Notes under the pieces: model-generated
Seen by the model: the letters and a program-made list of their open reading frames with translations, nothing else
What the model was told of the DNA's origin: nothing
Databases searched by the model: none
NCBI GenBank assembly: GCA_018883185.1
Contig: VEQP01000003.1
Span: 1-64,000, forward strand
DNA: 64,000 nt
Source: Nevskiaceae bacterium
Lineage (GTDB): Bacteria; Pseudomonadota; Gammaproteobacteria; Steroidobacterales; Steroidobacteraceae
Direction of reading: 5' to 3'
Made by a program: the position numbers and the translations under genes
Shown here: in pieces, positions 46,915-57,167 of the stretch
Layout of the letters: each line of letters starts with the position of its first letter
How positions within the stretch are numbered: position 1 is the first letter of the stretch

Positions 46915-47793
46915 TCAGGGGTCGGTGGCAGGCAGGCACACCGGACAGTCGCTCTCGGGCGGCGGTGCGCGTGTCGCACCCTCCTCCGTCCAATTCGATA
47001 CCAGAGCGGGAATGAGCGCCGGATCACGCACCCGACCCGACCAGATGGATCGCGTCTCACGGCTGGGGGCGAGTGGCGCGCGCCCAGCCACGAGTGAGGC
47101 GCGCAGGGCGGCCCTCGAGGACTCGATCACCGGGACGGAGCAACCCGTTTGCAGCAGCTCACCGATCGGCGCCATGCAGGTACAACCGAGAACGATGGCG
47201 GCGGCGCCATCGTCTTTTACGGCCGCCTCGCAGAGGGCACGCAACGACGCGATGACCGAGGGCTCATGGCGTGCCATGCGTGGCATCACCCCGTCATCGT
47301 GGCCGAGTTTGCTTAACTCGTCCTCGTCTGAGGCATGCCGGATGCTGCGACAGAGCGACTGCAGACCTGTTGCCTGCAGTCGCTCCTCGTATATGAAGCC
47401 CATCGAGCGCGGCCACACAGTCACGATCGAAAAGGGCCGTGAGCCTTCGGCAGAGGCCTCGCGCAAGGCGGCTTCGCCCGCTCCGATCAATGGAACGGTC
47501 AGTGCCGCACGCGCCGCGTTCAGACCGTAGTCGGCGAACGAGTTGATCAAGATGGCATCGCTGCCGTTTTGAGCGGCCTGCAGCGCCGCATCGACAAACC
47601 CCAGATCAACCAGCAGCCGTTCGTAGGCCGTCGCAGCAAATAACGACAGGCGCGGGTTCACGAGTGTGAGTTCCAACTCAGCCGAGCGCTGCGCCATGGC
47701 AGAGAAGTGAGCCGGAAGCTCACGGCTGGCGGTGCCGCTGCCCAAAATGCTGATGCGCATGGTGTGGAAGGCTACGGCATCCCCGGTCGTCAC
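46915..47793 (-). CDS. Aspartate/glutamate/hydantoin racemase family protein
   Basis: ISILGSGTASRELPAHF; DAILINSFADYGL; AAAIVLGCTCMAPIGELL; start may be downstream (MRISILG). Confidence 0.82.
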   Translation of the reverse strand: MTTGDAVAFHTMRISILGSGTASRELPAHFSAMAQRSAELELTLVNPRLSLFAATAYERLLVDLGFVDAALQAAQNGSDAILINSFADYGLNAARAALTVPLIGAGEAALREASAEGSRPFSIVTVWPRSMGFIYEERLQATGLQSLCRSIRHASDEDELSKLGHDDGVMPRMARHEPSVIASLRALCEAAVKDDGAAAIVLGCTCMAPIGELLQTGCSVPVIESSRAALRASLVAGRAPLAPSRETRSIWSGRVRDPALIPALVSNWTEEGATRAPPPESDCPVCLPATDP

Positions 47794-47822
47794 GTCACGT
47801 CCCGCTGAGGCATACTCGGCGC

Positions 47823-48248
47823 ATGGGAGTCCAACTTGGAGAGGGTCGTATCGTCGTTGGCGCCGCGCGAACTGAGCGGGCCGACTCCATCGATCTCGTG
47901 CGTCGCTGGTTCGACGCCTTGGCCGTTACGGACCTCGGGACGGCTGCCGCGCTGATGACCGAGCCCTGCAGTATCACGATCTCGGGTGGCCATCGTTTTA
48001 CCCGCCTCGAAGACTTCGTCGCTCACAGCGCCCGCCGGTATCAGGCCGTGCGCAAGAGGGCCGACCAATTCGAGGCTTGCGAGGCGGCAGGGGGTCTCGC
48101 GGTCTACGTGACCGGCGAACTGTCGGGCAGTTGGGCCGACGGTGTGGCGTTCTCGGGCGTACGTTGGTGCGATCGTTTCTTGCTGCGCTCCGGGCGCATC
48201 GTCGAATTGCAGACGTGGAGTGATTTGGCCGAGACGCGCATCGGCTGA
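47823..48248 (+). CDS. SnoaL/NTF2-like protein
   Basis: DSIDLVRRWFDALAVTDLGTAAALMTEPCSITISGGHRFTRLEDFVAHSARRY...WCDRFLLRSGRIVELQTWSDL. Confidence 0.75.
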   Translation: MGVQLGEGRIVVGAARTERADSIDLVRRWFDALAVTDLGTAAALMTEPCSITISGGHRFTRLEDFVAHSARRYQAVRKRADQFEACEAAGGLAVYVTGELSGSWADGVAFSGVRWCDRFLLRSGRIVELQTWSDLAETRIG

Positions 48249-48270
48249 GCGTGGAACACGGAGGTTCGGA

Positions 48271-50682
48271 GTGATCGACCAACGATGGTTGAGTGTGGCT
48301 GTGGCTGCCGTGTCGGCGGCCTGCAACGTGGGCGTCGCGCAGGATAGAGCGAGCGGGGCGGGGGCCCTTGAGGAAATAGTCGTCACCGCGCGAAAGCGTG
48401 AGGAGTCCTTGCAGGACATTCCGCTCGTGGTCAACGCGGTCACCGCCGAGCAAATCGAACGCAGCACGCTGCAGGGCCTCAGCGATCTGTCGCTGCGTAC
48501 CCCCGGCCTCAATTACGAAGGGTATGTTTCGGCGGGACTCTCCGGAGGTCTCGTACTGCGCGGTCTTACCAACACGCAGCTGACCAACCGCACGCAAAAC
48601 GTCGCCGTGTTCTACGACGGAGTTTACCTGCCCAATCAGGCGATGTTCGATCTCGGGCTCGTGGATATCGAGCGAGTCGAAGTGCTGAAGGGTCCGCAGA
48701 GCGCCCTGTACGGACGCAACGCCTTCGCCGGTGCCGTGAACTATATCTCGCGTCGACCCTCGAGCGAGTGGCAGGCGGACGCCACGGTGACCACCGGCAG
48801 CGATGATCGACTCGACTACTCCGCCTTCGTCAGTGGTCCGCTCACCGAGGGGAAGGCGTTATTCAAGTTGGCCTACGCCCATAGCGAGTCCGATGGCACG
48901 ATCGGCAATAACCACCCGAACGCGGCGACGGGCATCAGTCCCGGCAATCGCGGCAATCTCGGCGGCTACGATACCGAGGTGTATTCGGCGGGTCTCACGC
49001 TGCTGCCCATCGACGGGCTCGAAATCGATCTGGGTTACTTCGGCACCGACATCAGTCGTGAGCCGGCCGGCAACTACGCGCTGCAGGGCGCAGCCTCGAA
49101 CCTCTTCGGGCTGACGAGCTTCAATGATCTGAACTGCCTGCCGCGCGCTATTGCTCCGGGCGTGAACCGCAACACGGCTTGGTGCGGTGAGTTGCCGTAT
49201 GAACGACCGCAAGCTGCGGGCGATACGCGTCTGCCTGGCGTCGTGGTCGATCCGCGGCAACTCGGGTTGAACGGCAGCAGCGCCATTCGTACCGCCACGG
49301 CTCGCTACGACATTACCGAGCAGATCGAGTTGTTCTATGAATTCGGGCGGGCTGATTACTCGGGTATCGGCGGCGGACCGAGTGATCGGGATCCGGTCAA
49401 AGGCAGCAACGTGCAGTTCCTGGTGGGTTCACCCGTGCCGCTGTTCCTCAACGTGGTCGATTCGCGACCTAACGGCAATCTGCGCGCGAATTCGCACGAA
49501 CTGCGTCTGCAATCCGCCGCGAGTGAGCGCCTGTCTTGGCTGGCGGGCGCCTATTTCTCGGAGGTCGATGAATACACGACCGGTATCTCGCTCTACGTAC
49601 AGCCGCGCGGCACGGTCTCGCTCGCGTCGGATCTGCGCGGCTCAAATTTGTCGGCTTCCCGATTCGAGGATCGCATCCGCGCCGTATACGGCTCGCTCGA
49701 CTTCCGCGTGGCCGATGCGTGGGTGGTCGCCGCCGAGGCGCGGCGCAACGATGAAGACAAGAAAATTTTCCGTTTGACGACCTCGACCGGTGCCGCGGTG
49801 GTCAATACGCCCGCTGCGCCGCAAAACACTTTTCAGAATCGAAACTTCACCAGTACGACTTGGCGCGGCACCGTGTCCTGGCAGCCGCGCGAGTCCTTGC
49901 TGGCGTATGTATCGGCGGCCAAAGGCGAGAAGGCCGGTGGGTTCAACAACGCGCGTAACCCCGACTTGCAAGGATCCTTCAACCCCGAGACCAACACGAC
50001 GTGGGAGCTCGGCCTGAAGAGCGAGTGGCTCGATGGGCGCCTGCGTCTGAATGGCGCGGTGTACGCGATCGACTGGAGCGATATCCAGGGAGCAGCGCCG
50101 CAGCGCGGTCCGGGCATCGTGCCCACGGACCCCAACATCATCGAAAATCGCGGTGGCGCTGAGTCGAGCGGCATCGAGATGGAACTCGGCTACGCCTTCA
50201 CCGATTCGTTTAGCGCCACGCTTGCGGCCTCGTTCAACGATCCGCGCTATACCAACGCCACCTTCCTTGCCTCGACGGTGTTCTGCGATGCATCGCTGTG
50301 CACCAACGGTGCCATCGTCAACGGGGTCGGCAACAACAACATCGATGGTAACTCCCTCGAGCGTCAATCGAAGACGTCCGCCTCCTTGTTGCTGAGCTAC
50401 GCCGGGGAGCGTGCGGGCTTTGGCATGTATTCGAATCTCGATTTCAACTACCAGTCGAAGCAGTACCTCGAGGCACTCAATCTCGGTACGACGGGTAGTC
50501 GCATGCTGGCCAATGCCAAGCTCGGCGTGACGCGCGGCAATTGGGACGTGTCGCTGTGGTCAAAGAACCTGTTCGACGAAAAGTACGTTGCCAATTCGTT
50601 CGTGATTTTCTTTGCCAACTCGTACGTCGTGGGTTTGGGCGAAGGACGACAGCTCGGGCTGACCGCGCGCTACAAACTCTAG
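48271..50682 (+). CDS. TonB-dependent outer membrane receptor
   Basis: GTG start at 48271 after ACGGAGG; LEEIVVTARKREESLQDIPLVVNAVTAEQ; IERVEVLKGPQSALYGRNAFAGAVNYISRRP; ends RQLGLTARYKL. Confidence 0.93.
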   Translation: MIDQRWLSVAVAAVSAACNVGVAQDRASGAGALEEIVVTARKREESLQDIPLVVNAVTAEQIERSTLQGLSDLSLRTPGLNYEGYVSAGLSGGLVLRGLTNTQLTNRTQNVAVFYDGVYLPNQAMFDLGLVDIERVEVLKGPQSALYGRNAFAGAVNYISRRPSSEWQADATVTTGSDDRLDYSAFVSGPLTEGKALFKLAYAHSESDGTIGNNHPNAATGISPGNRGNLGGYDTEVYSAGLTLLPIDGLEIDLGYFGTDISREPAGNYALQGAASNLFGLTSFNDLNCLPRAIAPGVNRNTAWCGELPYERPQAAGDTRLPGVVVDPRQLGLNGSSAIRTATARYDITEQIELFYEFGRADYSGIGGGPSDRDPVKGSNVQFLVGSPVPLFLNVVDSRPNGNLRANSHELRLQSAASERLSWLAGAYFSEVDEYTTGISLYVQPRGTVSLASDLRGSNLSASRFEDRIRAVYGSLDFRVADAWVVAAEARRNDEDKKIFRLTTSTGAAVVNTPAAPQNTFQNRNFTSTTWRGTVSWQPRESLLAYVSAAKGEKAGGFNNARNPDLQGSFNPETNTTWELGLKSEWLDGRLRLNGAVYAIDWSDIQGAAPQRGPGIVPTDPNIIENRGGAESSGIEMELGYAFTDSFSATLAASFNDPRYTNATFLASTVFCDASLCTNGAIVNGVGNNNIDGNSLERQSKTSASLLLSYAGERAGFGMYSNLDFNYQSKQYLEALNLGTTGSRMLANAKLGVTRGNWDVSLWSKNLFDEKYVANSFVIFFANSYVVGLGEGRQLGLTARYKL

Positions 50683-50705
50683 CCCATTCCAGACACGAGG
50701 CATCC

Positions 50706-51758
50706 ATGAGTATCAACAGACTCGATCGTTTCGTCGCGCTCGCCTTGCAGATCGACTGCGATGGTGTGCACCCGGATACGGATCGCGAATCGGCGGCGCG
50801 ACGTATGGCAGCATCGCTGCGTCGTATCGATCAAGCCATCGGTGGCGCGAAGCGCTGGGTCGGCCAAGACCTCAAGTTAGTGGTGCTTCCCGAATACATA
50901 CTGAGCGGTCCGCCTTGGGGCGAGACGATTCCACAGTGGGCAGAGAAAGGTGCGATCGCACCAGAGGGGCCAGAGTACGAAACACTCGCGGCGATTGCGC
51001 AGAAACACGGCGTGTTCCTCGCCGGCAACGGATACGAAACCGATCGGCATTTCCCGGGTTTGTATTTTCAGGCTTGCTGGGCGTTTTCGCCTACCGGGCA
51101 GCGGGTGCTGACCTATCGTCGCTTGATTTCGATTTTCGCGCCGACGCCTCATGACGTGTGGGACAAGTATCTCGACATCTATGGTCTTGACGGCGTTTTC
51201 CCCGTCGCCGACACCGAGATTGGACGGCTGGCTGCCATCGCATCCGAAGAGATCCTCTATCCAGAGATCGCTCGTGCGCACGCCATCCGCGGCGCCGAAA
51301 TCTTCTTGCATTCGACCAGCGAAGTGGCTTCGCCGAATCTCACCATCAAGCAGATCGCCCGTCGTGCGCGGGCACTCGAGAATCTCGCGTACGTGGTGTC
51401 GGCCAACAATGCAGCGTTGCACGGCATCGACGTGCCTGTGGATTCGAGCAATGGCTACTCCGATATCCTCGACTACCACGGCAACCAGATGATTCTCGCG
51501 GGTGCGGGCGAGAGCTCGGTCGCCAACGCGTTCCTCGACATGGCTGGCTTACGTGCGTATCGACGCCGTCCAGCGATGAGCAACATGCTCTCGCGTCAGG
51601 CCCTCGAAATGTTCGCCGAGTCGTTTGCGGGAGCCGACTTGCGTCGGCGTAATGGGCTCTTGCAGGGCGGCACGCTCGTGATTCCCGATCGGGCTTACTT
51701 CCAGCAGCGGCAGGCCGATGCCATTGCACGCATGGTCGAGCGCGGCATTCTGGTCTGA
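50706..51758 (+). CDS. Nitrilase/carbon-nitrogen hydrolase superfamily homologue lacking the canonical Cys and Lys
   Basis: LKLVVLPEYILSGPPWGETIPQWAEKG; LTYRRLISIF; IGRLAAIASEEILYPEIARAHAIRGAEIFLHSTSE (Ser at the position of the catalytic Cys). Confidence 0.85.
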   Translation: MSINRLDRFVALALQIDCDGVHPDTDRESAARRMAASLRRIDQAIGGAKRWVGQDLKLVVLPEYILSGPPWGETIPQWAEKGAIAPEGPEYETLAAIAQKHGVFLAGNGYETDRHFPGLYFQACWAFSPTGQRVLTYRRLISIFAPTPHDVWDKYLDIYGLDGVFPVADTEIGRLAAIASEEILYPEIARAHAIRGAEIFLHSTSEVASPNLTIKQIARRARALENLAYVVSANNAALHGIDVPVDSSNGYSDILDYHGNQMILAGAGESSVANAFLDMAGLRAYRRRPAMSNMLSRQALEMFAESFAGADLRRRNGLLQGGTLVIPDRAYFQQRQADAIARMVERGILV

Positions 51759-51763
51759 CACCC

Positions 51764-52750
51764 ATGCCCAAACTCTCCATCCACGAATCCTACGGCGCGC
51801 CAGCCGATGTCTTGCGCGTCATCGACGGACCGTCAGAGCAGCCAGGCCCAGGCGAAGTCGTTATCCGGATGGAAGCGGCGGCGATGCACATTGCCGACCT
51901 GCGCACCATTACGGGTGCCGATACCTTCCGCTTCCCGTTGCCACGTACGCCGGGATTCGAGGGCATCGGGCATGTGATTCGCGTCGGCGAGGGTGTGACC
52001 ACACCGCAAGTGGGCGATCGGGTTTTTCCGGCGCTCGCTTCGGGCACCTTCCGCGAAGAAGTACGCTGCCGCGCCGAAGCCTGCATGCCTGCGCCGCAGG
52101 GCGACGCGGTACAGCTGAGTCTGCTCACGGTTAACGGTCCTACGGCGCAGGTGCTGCTCGACGACTTCGCTGACTTCTCGCCCGGCGATTGGTTGATCCA
52201 AAACGCGGCTAATTCGAGCTGCGGCCGTTATTTGATCCGGCTTGCGCGGCGTCGCGGAGTGCGCACCGTCAATGTCGTGCGCCGCGATAGCATGATCGCC
52301 GATCTGCGGGAGCTTGGTGGCGACGTAGTGATTCTCGATGGTCCCGAGCTGCCGGCGCGCGTGGCCGCAGCGACCGGCGGCGCCCCCATAAAGCTGGGTA
52401 TCGATGCGGTGGGCGGTGCGGCGACACAAAGAATTGCCGAATGTCTTGCGCCGGAGACTAATCTCGTGAGTTACGGCTCGATGAGTGCCGAGCCTTGCCA
52501 CCTCGATTTTTACCTGATGTTTCGGCAGGGCATCACGCTGCATGGTTTGAGTTTTGCGCGCCAGTTCAGACGGCGAACGCCGCAGCAGGTGCGGGAGATG
52601 TACGCGAACCTCGCGCAGTTGATGGCGAGTGGCGAACTGGTTACGCCGATTGCCGGGGTCTACCCGCTCGAGCGCGTGGTCGAGGCCTGTGCCCACGCAG
52701 CGCGTACTGGCAGTGAGCGTGAAGGCAAGGTAGTGATCGGTTTCAGTTGA
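51764..52750 (+). CDS. MDR family oxidoreductase (MECR/2-enoyl reductase-like)
   Basis: PTAQVLLDDFADFSPGDWLIQNAANSSCGRYLIRLARRRGVRTVNVVRRDS typical of MECR-like MDRs. Confidence 0.87.
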   Translation: MPKLSIHESYGAPADVLRVIDGPSEQPGPGEVVIRMEAAAMHIADLRTITGADTFRFPLPRTPGFEGIGHVIRVGEGVTTPQVGDRVFPALASGTFREEVRCRAEACMPAPQGDAVQLSLLTVNGPTAQVLLDDFADFSPGDWLIQNAANSSCGRYLIRLARRRGVRTVNVVRRDSMIADLRELGGDVVILDGPELPARVAAATGGAPIKLGIDAVGGAATQRIAECLAPETNLVSYGSMSAEPCHLDFYLMFRQGITLHGLSFARQFRRRTPQQVREMYANLAQLMASGELVTPIAGVYPLERVVEACAHAARTGSEREGKVVIGFS

Positions 52751-53708
52751 CCAGCACGACTTTGCCGAAGTGGGTGCGCGAATCCACCATCTCATGGGCT
52801 CGTACCAGCTCGGACATCGGCAGCGTGGTATCGACGACAGCCTTGAAGGCGCCCGATGCAAACAAGCCTATGGCGACTTGACGGAAACTGCGCATTGATT
52901 CGGGCACGAAACGTGCGCTGGTCGAGATGCTCATCGCGAGCAGTTGCAGATTGCGGGTGCCGATGTTGAGGTTGAAACACACCTGACGGCCACCGGTGCT
53001 GCCGTACATCACGATGCGACCTTCCGCTGCCATGGAGTCGAAGAGCGCCGCGGCGGTTTCTTCTCCGATGGTCATCAGCCCGATGTCGATGCCGTGCCCG
53101 CCGGTGTCGCGCAGTACGCACTCGGGCAGGTTCATAGTCTTGTAGTTATACGCAGCCTCGGCACCCGCCGTGACAGCCCGCGCACATTTATCGTCGCGAC
53201 TGGCCGTGCCTGCAACCCAGCAGCCTTGCCAGCGGGCGATCTGCAGTGCAGCACTACCGACGCTGCTGGCGATCGCTTCGATCAATACGCGCTCGCCGGC
53301 GCGCGCGCGCGCCACGGTCACAAGGGCGTGCCAGGCCGTGAGCCAGCCGACGGGAATGGCTGCGCCTTCGACGAAGCTGAGGGACTCTGGCAGCGGCAGC
53401 GTGTGGACCTCATCGAACAGTACGTGCGTCGCGTGTGAGCCGCGTGCCCGACCAAACACTCGATCGCCGACCTTCACGCTCGTCACACCAGGCCCGACGG
53501 CCTCGACCACACCAGCCGATTCCATGCCCATGACGAACGGCAACTGCTGGCCGGAATAGGTTCCGGCGCGCATGCGTGTTTCCGCAAAATTGATGCCCGA
53601 GGCATGCACCTTGACGCGCAACTGTCCGGGGCCAGGGATAGGGTCGGGCAGCTCGACCCAACGCATCACGTCGGTGCCGCCAAACTCGGCCACATTCCAG
53701 CCGTACAT
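52743..53708 (-). CDS. Quinone oxidoreductase-like MDR protein
   Basis: HASGINFAETRMRAGTYSG, MGMESAGVVEAVGPGVTSVKVGDRVFG, ERVLIEAIASSVGSAALQIARWQG. Confidence 0.88.
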   Translation of the reverse strand: MYGWNVAEFGGTDVMRWVELPDPIPGPGQLRVKVHASGINFAETRMRAGTYSGQQLPFVMGMESAGVVEAVGPGVTSVKVGDRVFGRARGSHATHVLFDEVHTLPLPESLSFVEGAAIPVGWLTAWHALVTVARARAGERVLIEAIASSVGSAALQIARWQGCWVAGTASRDDKCARAVTAGAEAAYNYKTMNLPECVLRDTGGHGIDIGLMTIGEETAAALFDSMAAEGRIVMYGSTGGRQVCFNLNIGTRNLQLLAMSISTSARFVPESMRSFRQVAIGLFASGAFKAVVDTTLPMSELVRAHEMVDSRTHFGKVVLVN

Positions 53709-54359
53709 CTAGCGGCGGCTCTGCATGAAGCCCGTGAATGCCGTAGCGTATTCCTTGACCATGCCAGCGGCGATCGGGTCTGACTGCATTTGTGCCCACC
53801 AGCGCGTGAGCTTGGGCAGACCGTTGAAGGCATTGCTGAGGCCGCAGGGTTCAGCAACGAGATTCATCATTTGTAGGCAGGGCAGAATGGCGATGTCTGC
53901 GTAACCGAACGTGCTGCCGACGGCATACGGACCTTCGCCCATGAAGTGCTCGAGTTGCGCGAGGGATTTCAGATAGGCCGCTTTGCCGGCTTCCAGTTCC
54001 TCGGCGTTGCGCTTCTCCGGGTTCATATTGACGAAAAACGCGCGGCTGTTCGAAGTGACGTAGAGATCGACGATACGACCTAGCAGTCTTGCGCGGGCTC
54101 GGCCCAGCGCATCGGCCGGCAGCAGCGGCGGATTCGGATAGGCGTCTTCCAGGTAATCGAGCAGCACCATCGATTCGGCGATGCACTGGCCGTCGACGTC
54201 CATCGCCGGCATCTTGCCGATCGGATTGAGCTTGAGAAATTCGGCGCTCTTGATGCCGCCGCCCGGTGCAGCCTCGGGCGTCAGCGGCAAACCTTTAAGG
54301 CGCGCAGCGAAGGCCACGCGGGCGACGTAGGGGGAAACGATGTGACCGTAGAGTTTCAT
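53709..54359 (-). CDS. Glutathione S-transferase family protein
   Basis: MKLYGHIVSPYVARVAFAARLKGLPL...LKLNPIGKMPAMDVDGQCIAESMVLLDYLED. Confidence 0.92.
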   Translation of the reverse strand: MKLYGHIVSPYVARVAFAARLKGLPLTPEAAPGGGIKSAEFLKLNPIGKMPAMDVDGQCIAESMVLLDYLEDAYPNPPLLPADALGRARARLLGRIVDLYVTSNSRAFFVNMNPEKRNAEELEAGKAAYLKSLAQLEHFMGEGPYAVGSTFGYADIAILPCLQMMNLVAEPCGLSNAFNGLPKLTRWWAQMQSDPIAAGMVKEYATAFTGFMQSRR

Positions 54360-54367
54360 GGGCAGGA

Positions 54368-55543
54368 CTATGCGTTCGGCCGAGGCGCAGCGTCAACAGG
54401 CGTGCGCCACAACGACCACGCCACCAAAGCGAGCAGTGGCAGAGCAACGAGGTTTAGGGTTTGCCAGCCGAGCGTCTCAATGGCTGTACCGGCGAGAAGT
54501 GAAGCCATGGCCTGCGAGCCGAATACGCTGAGATCGTTGTAGCCCTGCGCCCTGAAGCGATCGGCCGGTGCGTAATGTGCGGCGAGCATCACGGTGGCGC
54601 CGACGAACATCAGGTTCCAGCCCACGCCGAGAATCAGCAGCGCCGTGAAGTAATGCAAGAACTCATGCCCGACCCACGCCGCGATGCCGATGCACAGTAC
54701 ATTGGCCAGCAGGCCCGTCGCGATCATGCCGCGTGGTCCGAGTTTGGCGACGAGCCATGGCGTGACGAGTGACGGCAGATACATGCCAAGCAGATGGGCC
54801 GTGATCACCAGGGTGGTTTCCGAGCTCGAAAAACCGTCGTGCACGTGCATGCTGAGCGGCGTTGCCGTCATGATGAAGCTCATCACTGCGTACGATGAGA
54901 GCCCTGCGAACACGGCGAGGCGATAGCCGGGAACTTTTAGAAAATCGCTGAACCGCTTCGTGCTCCGAGCCTCGAGGCGACCTGCCGGGCGGGCCAAAGG
55001 AATACGCGATAGCACGAGCGCGGCGAGCACGCAGAGCGCTGATAGCACGACGAACGAGCCCGTGTACTCGCTCCAACCGCCCAGATTCTTGGCAAACTCG
55101 CCGACGGTTGGGCCAAGCAGCGCTGCGCCCAGCGTGCCGATCATCACAGTGGAGGCTGCTCGACCCGCCTCGTTAGTGGACACGAGCTCCATGGCTGCAA
55201 AACGGTACTGCTGCACGAACGCCATGTTGCCGCCGATGAAAAAGGCCATGCTGCAGAGCAGTACAAAATTCGACGTATGGATCGCTCGTGCGCAACCGAG
55301 CGCTGCCAGCGAGGCGATGAGTGCGCTGGCGACGAAAGCGGGTTTCCGGCCGATGCGCTGCATCAACAGCGCCGCGGGCAGCGACATCGAGGCAACACCG
55401 AGCACAGATAGGGATAGCGGAAGGGTCGCGAGCGCAGGGCTTGGGGCGATGTGCGTGCCGATGATGCCTGCAAACGAGACGAGGATGATTGTGCCGCAGG
55501 CCGCCAGTCCTTGGGCGAGCGTCAGGATCCAGACTTGGCGCAT
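54368..55543 (-). CDS. MFS transporter
   Basis: About 12 TM segments; SLPAALLMQRIGRKPAFVASALIASLAAL; start MRQVWILTLAQGLAACG. Confidence 0.88.
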   Translation of the reverse strand: MRQVWILTLAQGLAACGTIILVSFAGIIGTHIAPSPALATLPLSLSVLGVASMSLPAALLMQRIGRKPAFVASALIASLAALGCARAIHTSNFVLLCSMAFFIGGNMAFVQQYRFAAMELVSTNEAGRAASTVMIGTLGAALLGPTVGEFAKNLGGWSEYTGSFVVLSALCVLAALVLSRIPLARPAGRLEARSTKRFSDFLKVPGYRLAVFAGLSSYAVMSFIMTATPLSMHVHDGFSSSETTLVITAHLLGMYLPSLVTPWLVAKLGPRGMIATGLLANVLCIGIAAWVGHEFLHYFTALLILGVGWNLMFVGATVMLAAHYAPADRFRAQGYNDLSVFGSQAMASLLAGTAIETLGWQTLNLVALPLLALVAWSLWRTPVDAAPRPNA

Positions 55544-55592
55544 GGGTTGACTCACGAGAGGGGCGAAGTATATCCGCTCGGGACTCTCGGTT

Positions 55593-57167
55593 ATGCTTGC
55601 ATGCCTTGTGAGTCGAACCCACCCCACCATCGCCGGCGAATACATCGACCGCATTTTGCGGGCGCGGGTGTACGACGTTGCCATGGAATCGCCCCTCGAG
55701 CTCGCGTCACGTTTGTCGCGTCGTCTAGGGAACGAGGTCTTGCTCAAGCGCGAGGATCTGCAGCCGACATTCTCGTTCAAGTTGCGAGGCGCCTATAACA
55801 AGATTGCGGGCCTCTCTGATCACTCGGCAGCCCGCGGTGTGATCTGCGCTTCTGCCGGTAACCACGCGCAGGGGGTGGCGCTCGCTGCGAGCCGGCGGCG
55901 GATTCCCGCCGTGATCGTGATGCCGGTGACGACTCCGCGCATCAAGGTTCAAGCTGTTGCGGATCTCGGCGGCGAGGTTGTTCTGCACGGCGATGATTAC
56001 GACAGCGCGTATGAGCGTGCGTTGGTCATCGCGCGCGAGCGACAGATGGTGTTCGTCCATCCATTCGATGATCCGGATGTCATCGCGGGTCAGGGCACGA
56101 TCGGCATGGAGATCTCCCGCCAGACCGGCGGCAACATCGATGCGGTGTTCGTACCGGTGGGTGGCGGCGGTCTGATCGCTGGCATTGCGGCCTACCTCAA
56201 ATACGTACACCCACAAGTGCGGATCGTCGGCGTCAACGCCGTCGACTCGACCGCGATGCATGACTCGCTTCGAGATGGCGAGCGAAAGGCCCTGCAGAGA
56301 GTCGGCATCTTTGCCGATGGCGTGGCCGTGCGACGGGTTGGCGAGGAAACATTCCGTGTGGCGAGCGAGCTCGTCGACGAGATGATTCTGGTCGATACCG
56401 ACGAGATCTGTGCCGGTATCCAAGATATCTTTGAAGACACACGATCGATTGTCGAGCCGGCAGGCGCACTCGCCGTCGCAGCGATCAAAAAATATATCCG
56501 CCGCACTGGCAGTGTGGGGCGACGATTCGTCGCCATCAATTGCGGTGCCAACATGAACTTCGATCGTCTGCGCCACGTAGCCGAGCGGGCCGAGATCGGC
56601 GCGCAGCGCGAGGCTCTGCTTGCCGTGAATATCCCGGAGCGACCAGGCAGTTTCCTGCAGTTATGTCGCGTGCTCGATGGCCGCAGTGTCACTGAGTTCA
56701 ACTATCGCTGGAGCGGTAGTGCCGGGGCCGAGGTGTTTCTTGGCTTTGCTCTTTCTGGCTCCGGCAAAGACAAGGACGATGTGCTCGCTGCGTTGCGCGC
56801 CGCAGGTTACGGCGCGGTCGATCTCACCGACAACGAACTGGCAAAGTTGCACGTGCGCTACATGATCGGCGGAAGACCTGGAGGGTTGCAGGAGGAGATG
56901 CTGTTGCGCTTCGAGTTTCCGGAGCGTCCCGGTGCCTTGCGCAAATTTCTCGAGGCCGTGGGCGGCCGCTGGAACATCACCTTGTTCCACTACCGCAATC
57001 ATGGGTCTGACGCCGGTCGCGTAGTCGCTGGCATTCAAGTGCCGGCAGCGACCCGTGCGGATTTCCTGCTGCATCTGGCCGAACTGCATTACCCCTGGGT
57101 CGACGAGACCGGCAATCCCGCGTATCGACTGTTTCTCGGGGCGGGTTCCTCGAGTCCCGCACAGTGA
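55593..57167 (+). CDS. ilvA: Threonine ammonia-lyase, biosynthetic
   Basis: LLKREDLQPTFSFKLRGAYNKIAGL, SAGNHAQGVALAASR, VGGGGLIAGIAAYLK, two C-terminal ACT-like regulatory domains. Confidence 0.94.
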   Translation: MLACLVSRTHPTIAGEYIDRILRARVYDVAMESPLELASRLSRRLGNEVLLKREDLQPTFSFKLRGAYNKIAGLSDHSAARGVICASAGNHAQGVALAASRRRIPAVIVMPVTTPRIKVQAVADLGGEVVLHGDDYDSAYERALVIARERQMVFVHPFDDPDVIAGQGTIGMEISRQTGGNIDAVFVPVGGGGLIAGIAAYLKYVHPQVRIVGVNAVDSTAMHDSLRDGERKALQRVGIFADGVAVRRVGEETFRVASELVDEMILVDTDEICAGIQDIFEDTRSIVEPAGALAVAAIKKYIRRTGSVGRRFVAINCGANMNFDRLRHVAERAEIGAQREALLAVNIPERPGSFLQLCRVLDGRSVTEFNYRWSGSAGAEVFLGFALSGSGKDKDDVLAALRAAGYGAVDLTDNELAKLHVRYMIGGRPGGLQEEMLLRFEFPERPGALRKFLEAVGGRWNITLFHYRNHGSDAGRVVAGIQVPAATRADFLLHLAELHYPWVDETGNPAYRLFLGAGSSSPAQ

